A stretch of 22,602 nucleotides of DNA from CAZFIO01 sp964519585 (GTDB taxonomy: Bacteria; Bacillota; Clostridia; Tissierellales; Tissierellaceae), in assembly GCA_964519585.1 (NCBI GenBank), contig CAZFIO010000015.1, positions 1 through 22,602 of the forward strand. The letters are read 5' to 3'. Position numbers and translations under genes: made by a program. The notes under the pieces are model-generated. The model was given only the letters and a program-made list of their open reading frames with translations. It was not told the origin of the DNA and searched no databases. Each line of letters opens with the position of its first letter. Positions within the stretch are counted from its first letter, which is position 1. Positions 7,420 to 13,352 of the stretch are shown here, piece by piece.

Positions 7420-8286
7420 GTGGGTATTATTATTTTATTAATTTCAGCATTATTCTTTTCTTTAAATTCCTATTTCGGAAAGATAGCAATTAACATGACT
7501 GGGATGTCAGGAATAGTTGTATCTTTTTCTAGGTTTTTTATTGGAACTCTAGGTATGTTGGTGTATATCCTTTTAAAGAAAAAGCCTTTTAAGGCCTCAA
7601 ATATGGGTCCCATACATACTAGGGCTATTTTCAATAGTTTCTCCATCCTACTTTCATCAGCATCTTTGAAATATACCACTATAATCAATTCAAATATGCT
7701 ATCTATGACTTATCCAGTCTTTGTTATATTACTATCACCTATGCTTATTAAGGAAAAAATTAAGAAGAGTACATATATATATTTAATCTTGATAATGACA
7801 GGCTCATATATAATTGCAAACCCTAGCTTTGGAAATGTCAATTATGGAGATTTATTAGCCTTTATATCTGCATTTTCAGCAGCTATAAGTGTTATTTACC
7901 TTAAAGTAGCCCAAGAAGAAAATGAGGGATATATAATAATCTTTTACGTAATGTTTATTGGGACCCTTATTAATATTCCCTTTGTTTACAAGTCTTTAAT
8001 AAACTTTGATATTAAAGGCCTCTTGCCTGTATTTGTATCAGGTTTAATGGGATTCTTGGGGCAAATATTTATAACTGAGGGCTATAAATATGTGGATTCA
8101 GCTACAGGTGCCCTGGTCCTAACAAGTAGGATAATTATGAGTGGTTTAATAGGCTATATTTTTTTAAGTGAACCTTTAGATGTTAGAATAATTACTGGCA
8201 TGATTTTAGTTATAGTATCTCTAATAGGAGTAAGTGGATTCTTTGAAAAAAGGTTAGGGAGTATAAGGAATAAGAATAGGGTATAA
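7420..8286 (+). CDS. EamA/DMT-family transporter
   Basis: A 288-residue membrane protein with about ten hydrophobic segments in two EamA repeats, as in drug/metabolite transporters and exporters of amino acids and metabolites. The substrate is unknown. The GTG at 7420 is preferred: AGAGGGGG sits 7-8 bases upstream and translation then begins directly at the first membrane helix (GIIILLISALFF). An upstream in-frame TTG at 7396 would lie inside the 11-bp array and lacks an RBS. The gene lies between tctA and fumC and shares their repeat-filled gaps, so it may be co-expressed, possibly moving a related metabolite. That link is inference only. Confidence 0.85.
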   Translation: MGIIILLISALFFSLNSYFGKIAINMTGMSGIVVSFSRFFIGTLGMLVYILLKKKPFKASNMGPIHTRAIFNSFSILLSSASLKYTTIINSNMLSMTYPVFVILLSPMLIKEKIKKSTYIYLILIMTGSYIIANPSFGNVNYGDLLAFISAFSAAISVIYLKVAQEENEGYIIIFYVMFIGTLINIPFVYKSLINFDIKGLLPVFVSGLMGFLGQIFITEGYKYVDSATGALVLTSRIIMSGLIGYIFLSEPLDVRIITGMILVIVSLIGVSGFFEKRLGSIRNKNRV

Positions 8287-8290
8287 AATA

Positions 8291-8356
8291 AACAATAGTC
8301 AAACAATAGTCAAACGATTGTCAAGCAATAGCCAAACGGTAGACAAACAGTAGTAA
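8291..8356. repeat. 11-bp repeat array C (after the EamA gene)
   Basis: Six in-phase units at 8291, 8302, 8313, 8324, 8335 and 8346. The first two are identical AACAATAGTCA, and later ones decay progressively (AACGATTGTCA, AGCAATAGCCA, AACGGTAGACA, AACAGTAGTAA). The array starts five bases after the EamA stop codon. Confidence 0.92.
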
Positions 8357-8560
8357 AAGAACTGGATCTTCAAGACCTAAAAGGGATACAAAGAGGAACA
8401 ATTGCTTGACTATTGCTTAGATAGAGAAACCTTAGGGTCAAAAATAGGCTTATCCCTAGAAGGGCCAGTAGAACCAAAGACCTTAAAGATGACAAGGATA
8501 TTTTGACTAGATTTGTAGGGGAGACCTTTGGTCGCCTATGACCCCAAAGCATGACCCCTA

Positions 8561-8615
8561 TACAATTGTTCAACCATCGTTTAACTACTGTTTAACCATT
8601 GTCCAACTATCGTTA
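8561..8615. repeat. 11-bp repeat array D (before fumC)
   Basis: Five 11-bp units from 8561, with the clear ones at 8572, 8583, 8594 and 8605 (AACCATCGTTT, AACTACTGTTT, AACCATTGTCC, AACTATCGTTA). Read on the minus strand they resemble the array C units, so C and D form inverted flanks of the gap. The array ends two bases before the fumC Shine-Dalgarno AGAGGGAGG. Confidence 0.9.
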
Positions 8616-8632
8616 AAAGAGGGAGGAAGAAA

Positions 8633-9997
8633 ATGGATTATAGGATCGAACATGATACCATGGGAGAGGTGAGAGTTCCTGCCGACAAATATTGGGGGGC
8701 TCAAACCCAAAGAAGTAAGGAAAACTTTAAAATTGGAATAGAAAGAATGCCTATTGAGATTATTAGAGCCTTTTCTGTCTTAAAAAAGGCAGCAGCCAAT
8801 ACTAATCACATCCTAGGGAAAATGGATGAAGAGAAAAAAGAGATAATAGGAAGGGTATGTGATGAAATTTATCAAGGCCAACTAGACCATCATTTTCCAC
8901 TTGTAGTATGGCAAACAGGAAGTGGAACCCAAAGCAATATGAATGTTAATGAAGTTGTAGCCAATAGGGCCAATGAATTGCTGGATAAGAAGCTTATCCA
9001 CCCCAATGACCATGTGAATATGAGCCAAAGCTCAAACGACACCTTCCCCACTGCCATGAGTATATCGGCAGTTATGGAAATAGAAAAAAACCTACTTCCG
9101 GCAATAAAAAAGCTAAGAGAAACCTTTGAAAGATTAGAGGAAGAAAATCAAGGAATAATAAAAACAGGCAGGACTCATTTGCAGGATGCTGTACCTATCA
9201 GCTTTTCCCAGGAAATAAGTGGATGGACTGAAATGCTTATTAAGGCAGAAAAACATATACTAGAATCTATGGAGTCATTAAGGGAACTAGCCCTAGGTGG
9301 AACAGCTGTAGGAACAGGGCTAAACGCCCACAAGGACTTTGGGAAAATAGTAGCTGAAGAAATAGAAAAAATCACAGCTACAAGATTTGTAACAGCAGGT
9401 AATAAATTTTATTCATTGACCAGTAAGAGTGATTTAGTCCATGCCCATGGGGCACTAAAGGCTCTAGCAGGAGATCTGATGAAGATAGCCAATGATATAA
9501 GGTGGCTAGCCAGTGGACCAAGATGTGGGATAGGAGAAATTTCCATACCAGAAAATGAGCCAGGAAGTTCCATCATGCCTGGCAAGGTGAACCCAACCCA
9601 AGCAGAAGCCTTGACCATGGTGGTGGCACAGGTCATGGGTAATGATGTAGCCATAGGTCTAGGAGCATCTCAAGGTAATTTCCAACTAAATGTATATATG
9701 CCAATGATGATATACAATTTTTTACAATCAGTAAGGCTACTATCAGATGGGATAGTTTCTTTTAATGATCATTGTGCAGAAGGAATCAAACCAATCAAGG
9801 AGAAGATGAAAGAAAACCTAGATAAGTCCCTAATGTTGGTTACAGGACTTAACCCCCATATAGGTTACGAAAAGGCAGCAAAGGTAGCAAAAACTGCCCA
9901 CGAAAAAGAAATCTCCCTAAAAGAAGCTGCTATAGAACTAGGCTACCTAACAAAAGAAGAATTCGAGACGGCAATAAAGCCAGAAGAAATGGTGTAA
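8633..9997 (+). CDS. fumC: Class II fumarate hydratase
   Basis: A 454-residue cytoplasmic, iron-independent fumarase that interconverts fumarate and L-malate. Family signatures are all present: TGSGTQSNMNVNEV (95-108), SQSSNDTFPTAM (131-142), the GRTHLQDA helix with catalytic His182 and the fumarase/aspartase signature GSSIMPGKVN (311-320) with the catalytic serine in the mobile loop. Fumarase is preferred over aspartase or argininosuccinate lyase because of the length and the SKSDLVHAHGALKALAGDLMK segment. ATG at 8633 follows GGGAGGAAG. Next to a TctCBA carboxylate transporter, it fits uptake and interconversion of citrate-cycle acids. Confidence 0.94.
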   Translation: MDYRIEHDTMGEVRVPADKYWGAQTQRSKENFKIGIERMPIEIIRAFSVLKKAAANTNHILGKMDEEKKEIIGRVCDEIYQGQLDHHFPLVVWQTGSGTQSNMNVNEVVANRANELLDKKLIHPNDHVNMSQSSNDTFPTAMSISAVMEIEKNLLPAIKKLRETFERLEEENQGIIKTGRTHLQDAVPISFSQEISGWTEMLIKAEKHILESMESLRELALGGTAVGTGLNAHKDFGKIVAEEIEKITATRFVTAGNKFYSLTSKSDLVHAHGALKALAGDLMKIANDIRWLASGPRCGIGEISIPENEPGSSIMPGKVNPTQAEALTMVVAQVMGNDVAIGLGASQGNFQLNVYMPMMIYNFLQSVRLLSDGIVSFNDHCAEGIKPIKEKMKENLDKSLMLVTGLNPHIGYEKAAKVAKTAHEKEISLKEAAIELGYLTKEEFETAIKPEEMV

Positions 9998-10022
9998 AGC
10001 TTGGGGTAAGTCAGTTGGTCAG

Positions 10023-10067
10023 GGGACAGTTGGTCAGGAAAAGAGTTTAACTGTCCCTTGGCCAAGG
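10023..10067 (+). other. Leader stem-loop and palindrome of the four-helix-bundle gene
   Basis: GGGACAGTT (10023-10031) pairs perfectly with AACTGTCCC (10049-10057), and the adjacent 12-bp perfect palindrome CCTTGGCCAAGG covers 10056-10067. Neither is followed by a strong T run. They lie 30-75 bases before the GTG start and could be an attenuator, the end structure of fumC mRNA, or part of the cassette terminus. Confidence 0.6.
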
Positions 10068-10096
10068 GTTTTATTATAAAGGATGGAGGGTTTGCT

Positions 10097-10450
10097 GTGT
10101 ATGAAAACTTCAGTAAACTACTGGTATGGAAAATGGCCCATGATCTTGTATTAAAAATATACAAAGTTACAATGAACTTTCCAAAAACTGAGCAATATGG
10201 GTTGATATCACAATTAAGACGTGCAGTAGTTTCAATTCCTAGTAATATTGTAGAAGGAAAAGCTAGAGGCTCTAACAAAGAGTATTATAGATTTTTGTTA
10301 ATCGCAAGGGCATCTTTAGAGGAAGCAAAATACCATATACTATTGGCTAAGGATTTAAAATACATAGATATAATTATATACAACGAATTAAATAATGATA
10401 TGGATGAAGTAGGTAGGTTGTTGGGAGGTTTAATTAAGAGTATAAGATAA
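10097..10450 (+). CDS. Four-helix-bundle protein (23S rRNA IVS / S23 family, Avd-like)
   Basis: A 117-residue protein of the four-helix-bundle family (TIGR02436 type). Recognisable elements are ENFSKLLVWKMAHDLVLKIY at the N-terminus, FPKTEQYGLISQLRRAVVSIP (about 28-48), SNIVEGKARGSNKEYYRFL with the family's EG.(R)...KE.. pattern, and the ASLEEAKYHILLAKDL helix. Relatives are encoded in intervening sequences of 23S rRNA genes and include the Avd accessory protein of diversity-generating retroelements, a nucleic-acid-binding pentamer. No rRNA, reverse transcriptase or variable repeat is in this window. GTG at 10097 is chosen: GGATGGAGGG lies 6 bases upstream and the family N-terminus begins there. 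A frame extension to a TTG at 10058 would run through a hairpin. The biological role is unknown. Confidence 0.87.
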   Translation: MYENFSKLLVWKMAHDLVLKIYKVTMNFPKTEQYGLISQLRRAVVSIPSNIVEGKARGSNKEYYRFLLIARASLEEAKYHILLAKDLKYIDIIIYNELNNDMDEVGRLLGGLIKSIR

Positions 10451-10453
10451 ATT

Positions 10454-10495
10454 AAGAGATATTAATCTTGAAAATCTTAAAATACATCATCTCTT
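10454..10495 (+). terminator. Weak stem-loop after the four-helix-bundle gene
   Basis: AAGAGAT (10454-10460) pairs with ATCTCTT (10489-10495) across a long 28-base loop and is followed by TTATGTTTT. A weak terminator at best. Confidence 0.35.
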
Positions 10496-10558
10496 TTATG
10501 TTTTCCTGACACCTGACCAACTTACCAACTGACTAACTAACAAAGGAGCGATGCAAGC

Positions 10559-11203
10559 ATGTATTTACTTTCACCATCTATATTATCTGCAGATTTTAGT
10601 AAGCTGGGGGAAGAGATTTTACAATTGGAAGAAGGTGGAGCTGATTATATTCATTTGGATATAATGGATGGCCACTATGTTCCAAATATTAGTTTTGGGC
10701 CGGCAATCATTAAGCAGTTAAGAAATATTACAAAACTACCTTTTGATGTCCACTTAATGATAGACAGGCCAGAAAGGTATATCAAGGATTTTGTTGATGC
10801 TGGAGCTGATATCATCACAGTCCATCCTGAATCTACCATTCATTTGCATAGGGTGGTACAAATGATTAAGGGCCATGGACTTAAGGCAGGAGTTACCCTT
10901 AACCCAGCCACACCCCTTGAAGCTATAGACTATGTGTTAGAAGATATAGACATGGTATTGATTATGACTGTCAATCCAGGCTTCGGAGGTCAAAGTTTTA
11001 TAGAAAGTATGAAGGAGAAAATTAGGAAGTTAAGGAATATTATTGACTCCCGTGGACTAGATATTAAGATAGAGGTAGATGGTGGGGTTAAACTTGACAA
11101 TGCAAGGGAAATACTTGACTGCGGTGCAGATATAATAGTAGTTGGTTCTGGAATTTTTGATGGAGATATAGTTGAAAGAACAAAAGCCTTTAAAAACTTA
11201 TAA
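10559..11203 (+). CDS. rpe: Ribulose-phosphate 3-epimerase
   Basis: A 214-residue TIM-barrel enzyme interconverting D-ribulose 5-phosphate and D-xylulose 5-phosphate in the non-oxidative pentose phosphate path. Signatures: Ser7 in LSPSILSADF, HLDIMDGHYVPNISFG with metal/catalytic His32 and Asp34, FDVHLM with His65, TVNPGFGGQSF (138-147), and IEVDGG with the second catalytic Asp174. Length is exactly that of the family. ATG at 10559 has AAAGGAG about 10 bases upstream, right after the inverted repeat of the preceding cassette. The transaldolase gene follows after 11 bases, so the two form an operon. In Firmicutes rpe is more often near rsgA/prkC; that context is absent here. Confidence 0.95.
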   Translation: MYLLSPSILSADFSKLGEEILQLEEGGADYIHLDIMDGHYVPNISFGPAIIKQLRNITKLPFDVHLMIDRPERYIKDFVDAGADIITVHPESTIHLHRVVQMIKGHGLKAGVTLNPATPLEAIDYVLEDIDMVLIMTVNPGFGGQSFIESMKEKIRKLRNIIDSRGLDIKIEVDGGVKLDNAREILDCGADIIVVGSGIFDGDIVERTKAFKNL

Positions 11204-11214
11204 GGGGGAGGCCT

Positions 11215-11853
11215 ATGAAATTATTTATTGATACTGCAAATACTGAAGAAATCAGAGAGATTAACCAGTGGGGAGTAATCTGCGGGGTAACCACAAACCC
11301 TAGTTTAATTGCCAAGGAAGGCAGAGACTTCAAGGAAGTAGTTAAAGAAATAGCTGAAATTGTAGATGGACCCATCAGTGCAGAAGTTGTTTCGCTAGAT
11401 AAGGAAGGGATGCTTACAGAAGCCAGAGACCTAGCAAAAATTCATCCCAATATAATAATTAAAATTCCCATGACCCAAGAGGGATTAAAAGCTGTAAAGA
11501 AGCTAGCAGAAGAAGGAATTAGGACCAATGTAACCTTGGTATTTTCTGCAAGCCAAGCCCTACTAGCAGCCAGGGCAGGGGCCTCTTATGTAAGCCCCTT
11601 TGTTGGAAGGCTGGACGATGTAAGCAATGAAGGCCTATATGTAATAGAAGACATAGTTGAGATTTTTAATTTACATGGTATAGATACAGAAATAATAGCT
11701 GCCAGCATAAGAAATCCAGTTCATGTACTAGATGCAGCAAAGGCAGGTTCCCATATAGCAACCATACCCTACAAGGTATTCTGCCAAATGATTAAGCATC
11801 CATTAACAGATATAGGTATAGAGAAGTTTTTACAGGACTGGGGCAAACAATAG
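11215..11853 (+). CDS. tal: Transaldolase (small TalC/FSA-like subfamily)
   Basis: A 212-residue class I aldolase-fold enzyme transferring dihydroxyacetone units between sugar phosphates. Asp6 (FIDTAN), VTTNPSL with Asn28 and Schiff-base Lys83 (IIIKIPMT) are visible. Two positions discriminate transaldolase from fructose-6-phosphate aldolase: Glu57 in ISAEVVS, where E. coli FSA has Gln, and Phe129 in SPFVGRLDD, where FSA has Tyr. Both favour true transaldolase. GGGGGAGG precedes the ATG, 11 bases after rpe, making an rpe-tal pentose phosphate operon that ends at a strong terminator. Confidence 0.93.
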   Translation: MKLFIDTANTEEIREINQWGVICGVTTNPSLIAKEGRDFKEVVKEIAEIVDGPISAEVVSLDKEGMLTEARDLAKIHPNIIIKIPMTQEGLKAVKKLAEEGIRTNVTLVFSASQALLAARAGASYVSPFVGRLDDVSNEGLYVIEDIVEIFNLHGIDTEIIAASIRNPVHVLDAAKAGSHIATIPYKVFCQMIKHPLTDIGIEKFLQDWGKQ

Positions 11854-11886
11854 CTGTATCCCAGGCCTAGATTTAGCCAAATTAAT

Positions 11887-11919
11887 AAAGCCAGCATATC
11901 ACAGTGATATGCTGGCTTT
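11887..11919. terminator. Bidirectional terminator between tal and ald
   Basis: A perfect 33-base palindrome: 16-base arms 11887-11902 and 11904-11919 around one base, giving a stem AAAGCCAGCATATC with a small loop. It serves the convergent tal (+) and ald (-) genes. T tracts are short on both sides. Confidence 0.88.
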
Positions 11920-11928
11920 GAAACTTTA

Positions 11929-13044
11929 CTATATAATCTCCTCCAGGGGAGTATAGTCCAATTCATGGGCCTTGGCCACAGGTTGATATACAATTTGTCC
12001 ATCTAGGACATTTGCGCCCTTGGCAAGGGCAGGGTTTTTTTTCATGGCTTCTTTCCAGCCTAAATTAGCAATCCTCATGGCATAGGTTAGGGTGGAATTG
12101 GTCAGGGCCAAAGTAGATGTTCTTGCTACTGCTCCTGGTATATTTGATACAGCATAATGAATTACTCCATGTTTTATAAATACAGGGTCCTCATGGGTAG
12201 TTGCCTTTTCAATGGTAGCAACACAACCACCTTGGTCGATAGATATATCCACAATCACACTACCAGGCTCCATAAGTTTTACCATTTCTTCACTTACCAG
12301 CTTAGATGTTTTTGCCCCAGGTATTAGGACAGATCCTATGACCAAATCAGCTGTTGGTATTACTTCCTTTAAGTTGTATTCATTTGAATAAAGGGTTTCA
12401 ATCTTTCCAGGAAATATTTCGCTGAGATATCTAAGTCTTTCTATATCAATATCTAAAACAGTTACTCTAGCTCCAATGCCCACAGCTCTTTTAATGGCTC
12501 CAGTTCCAGCCACACCCCCACCCAATACAAGTATATGGGCTGGCGGCACTCCTGGGACCCCATCTACTAATATACCCTTTCCACCTCGGATATTTTCCAA
12601 ATATATAAGGCCTTCCTGAACTGCCATTTTCCCTGCAATTTCACTCATGGGACTAAGCAAGGGTAGGCTCTTGTTTTCCAACTGGACTGTTTCATAGCCT
12701 ATGGCAATAGTAGAAGACTCCATAAGGGCCTTGGTTAACTCATAATCATTGGCCAGATGTAAAAAGGTAAAAAGAATTAAATCTTTTCTTAGATACTTAT
12801 ATTCTTCTGGAAGTGGTTCCTTAACCTTCATAAGCATTTCAGCACTTTGCCAAACCTTAGAGGCTTGGTCCAAGACTTGGACTCCTACTTCTTCATATAG
12901 GAAATCAGCAAAGCCAGAGCCCCTACCTGCATCCTTTTCAATATAGACCTTATGGCCAGCCTTAATTAAGGCCTGGGCACCGCTAGGGGTTAGGGCAACC
13001 CTGTTTTCAGAGACTTTTCTTTCCTTAACTATACCAATAATCAT
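11929..13044 (-). CDS. ald: Alanine dehydrogenase
   Basis: A 371-residue cytoplasmic enzyme catalysing L-alanine + NAD+ to pyruvate + NH4+ + NADH (reversible). Active-site elements: VKERKVSENRVALTP with Arg15, KVKEP with substrate-binding Lys near residue 75, FLHLA with His96, and Rossmann loop LGGGVAGTGA (about 174-183). DISIDQGGC and SNIPGAVARTST are conserved C-terminal family segments. The ATG at 13044 gives the standard family N-terminus (MIIGIVKE) and has GAAAGGA about 8 bases upstream; a 7-residue longer frame from 13065 lacks an RBS. It suits amino-acid fermentation or ammonia assimilation. Two palindromes lie upstream. Confidence 0.95.
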   Translation of the reverse strand: MIIGIVKERKVSENRVALTPSGAQALIKAGHKVYIEKDAGRGSGFADFLYEEVGVQVLDQASKVWQSAEMLMKVKEPLPEEYKYLRKDLILFTFLHLANDYELTKALMESSTIAIGYETVQLENKSLPLLSPMSEIAGKMAVQEGLIYLENIRGGKGILVDGVPGVPPAHILVLGGGVAGTGAIKRAVGIGARVTVLDIDIERLRYLSEIFPGKIETLYSNEYNLKEVIPTADLVIGSVLIPGAKTSKLVSEEMVKLMEPGSVIVDISIDQGGCVATIEKATTHEDPVFIKHGVIHYAVSNIPGAVARTSTLALTNSTLTYAMRIANLGWKEAMKKNPALAKGANVLDGQIVYQPVAKAHELDYTPLEEII

Positions 13045-13057
13045 AGAAGACATCCTT

Positions 13058-13102
13058 TCAACCATATATATTTATCCAGTGGATAATATTAATCAAGTTA
13101 AT
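13058..13102 (-). promoter_or_regulatory. Possible ald promoter/operator region
   Basis: On the minus strand TTGATT, 16 bases and TAAATA make a weak sigma-A promoter candidate with a very short leader. Between and over these hexamers lie an odd-length perfect palindrome TATCCAGTGGATA (13073-13085) and an interrupted dyad ATTAA-N5-TTAAT (13088-13102), plausible operator sites. No experimentally known operator is matched. Confidence 0.35.
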
Positions 13103-13264
13103 CTTTTACTTATTCTACCATATTAACAAGATATTTACACTAATTTGATTTAATATAAGGTAAAGGAAGTTCCAGTAGGATAAAACTTAGGATGAGTAGG
13201 TATAGTTCTAAATACCATCCCAAATTATAAATTAATATAAAATATTTAAAAATAAAAGAAGGAA

Positions 13265-13292
13265 TTTAGGGATTTATGTCGAACATTATAGT
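13265..13292 (+). promoter_or_regulatory. Possible promoter with 0A-box for the InlB-repeat lipoprotein gene
   Basis: TATAGT (13287-13292) is a fair -10 with TTTAGG as a weak -35 16 bp upstream. A perfect Spo0A-box heptamer TGTCGAA lies between them at 13277-13283. A 7-base match is expected a few times in a window of this size by chance. Confidence 0.3.
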
Positions 13293-13337
13293 ATGAATTA
13301 CTGGACTTAGGAAGGGGCCAGTAATTCATAAATTTTT
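13293..13337 (+). terminator. Leader stem-loop with T run before the lipoprotein gene
   Basis: Perfect 12-bp stem ATGAATTACTGG (13293-13304) with CCAGTAATTCAT (13318-13329), then AAATTTTT. It has the form of an intrinsic terminator, 16 bases before the chosen ATG. Since no gene on this strand lies just upstream, it probably acts as an attenuator or as a guard against incoming transcription. Confidence 0.7.
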
Positions 13338-13352
13338 CTAATGGGGGTTTTT

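Larger units (their letters stand above)
8287..8632. other. 346-bp noncoding gap, repeat-bounded
   Basis: Array C opens this gap and array D, of opposite strand bias, closes it. Between them, 8397-8418 holds two more units (AACAATTGCTT, GACTATTGCTT); the 17 bases at 8397-8413 are identical to 5751-5767. A structured segment pairs TAGGGG (8516-8521) with CCCCTA (8555-8560) and CTTTGG (8526-8531) with CCAAAG (8544-8549). A 67-codon open frame on the minus strand lacks an RBS and an ATG and is not called. No clear promoter or T-run terminator is seen. Confidence 0.7.
10009..10534 (+). mobile_element. Probable inverted-repeat-bounded cassette carrying a four-helix-bundle gene
   Basis: 34-bp inverted repeats lie at 10009-10042 and 10501-10534. 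The outer 11 bases (AGTCAGTTGGT) match exactly, the inner 9 bases (TCAGGAAAA) match exactly, and both carry AGTTGGTCAGG inside, at slightly different registers. The left arm contains CAGTTGGTCAGG twice (10012-10023, 10027-10038). The single ORF inside is a four-helix-bundle protein. There is no transposase and no clear target duplication. The right end stops just before the rpe Shine-Dalgarno, as if inserted between fumC and rpe. The mobile interpretation is inference. Confidence 0.5.

Noticed and set aside
8370..8573. 67-codon open frame on the minus strand in the repeat-bounded gap, with a hydrophobic stretch.
   Set aside because: It would start with TTG inside the 11-bp repeat array, has no Shine-Dalgarno, and its ends are repeat sequence.
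5718..8615. The 11-bp arrays as a possible CRISPR.
   Set aside because: The units are contiguous with no spacers, and far shorter than CRISPR repeats; no cas genes are present.
10058..10096. N-terminal extension of the four-helix-bundle protein from a TTG.
   Set aside because: The extension runs through a palindrome, has no RBS and is absent from the family pattern; the GTG at 10097 has GGAGG at proper distance.
10097..10450. Diversity-generating retroelement, because of the Avd-like protein.
   Set aside because: No reverse transcriptase, template repeat or variable-repeat target gene is in the surrounding sequence.
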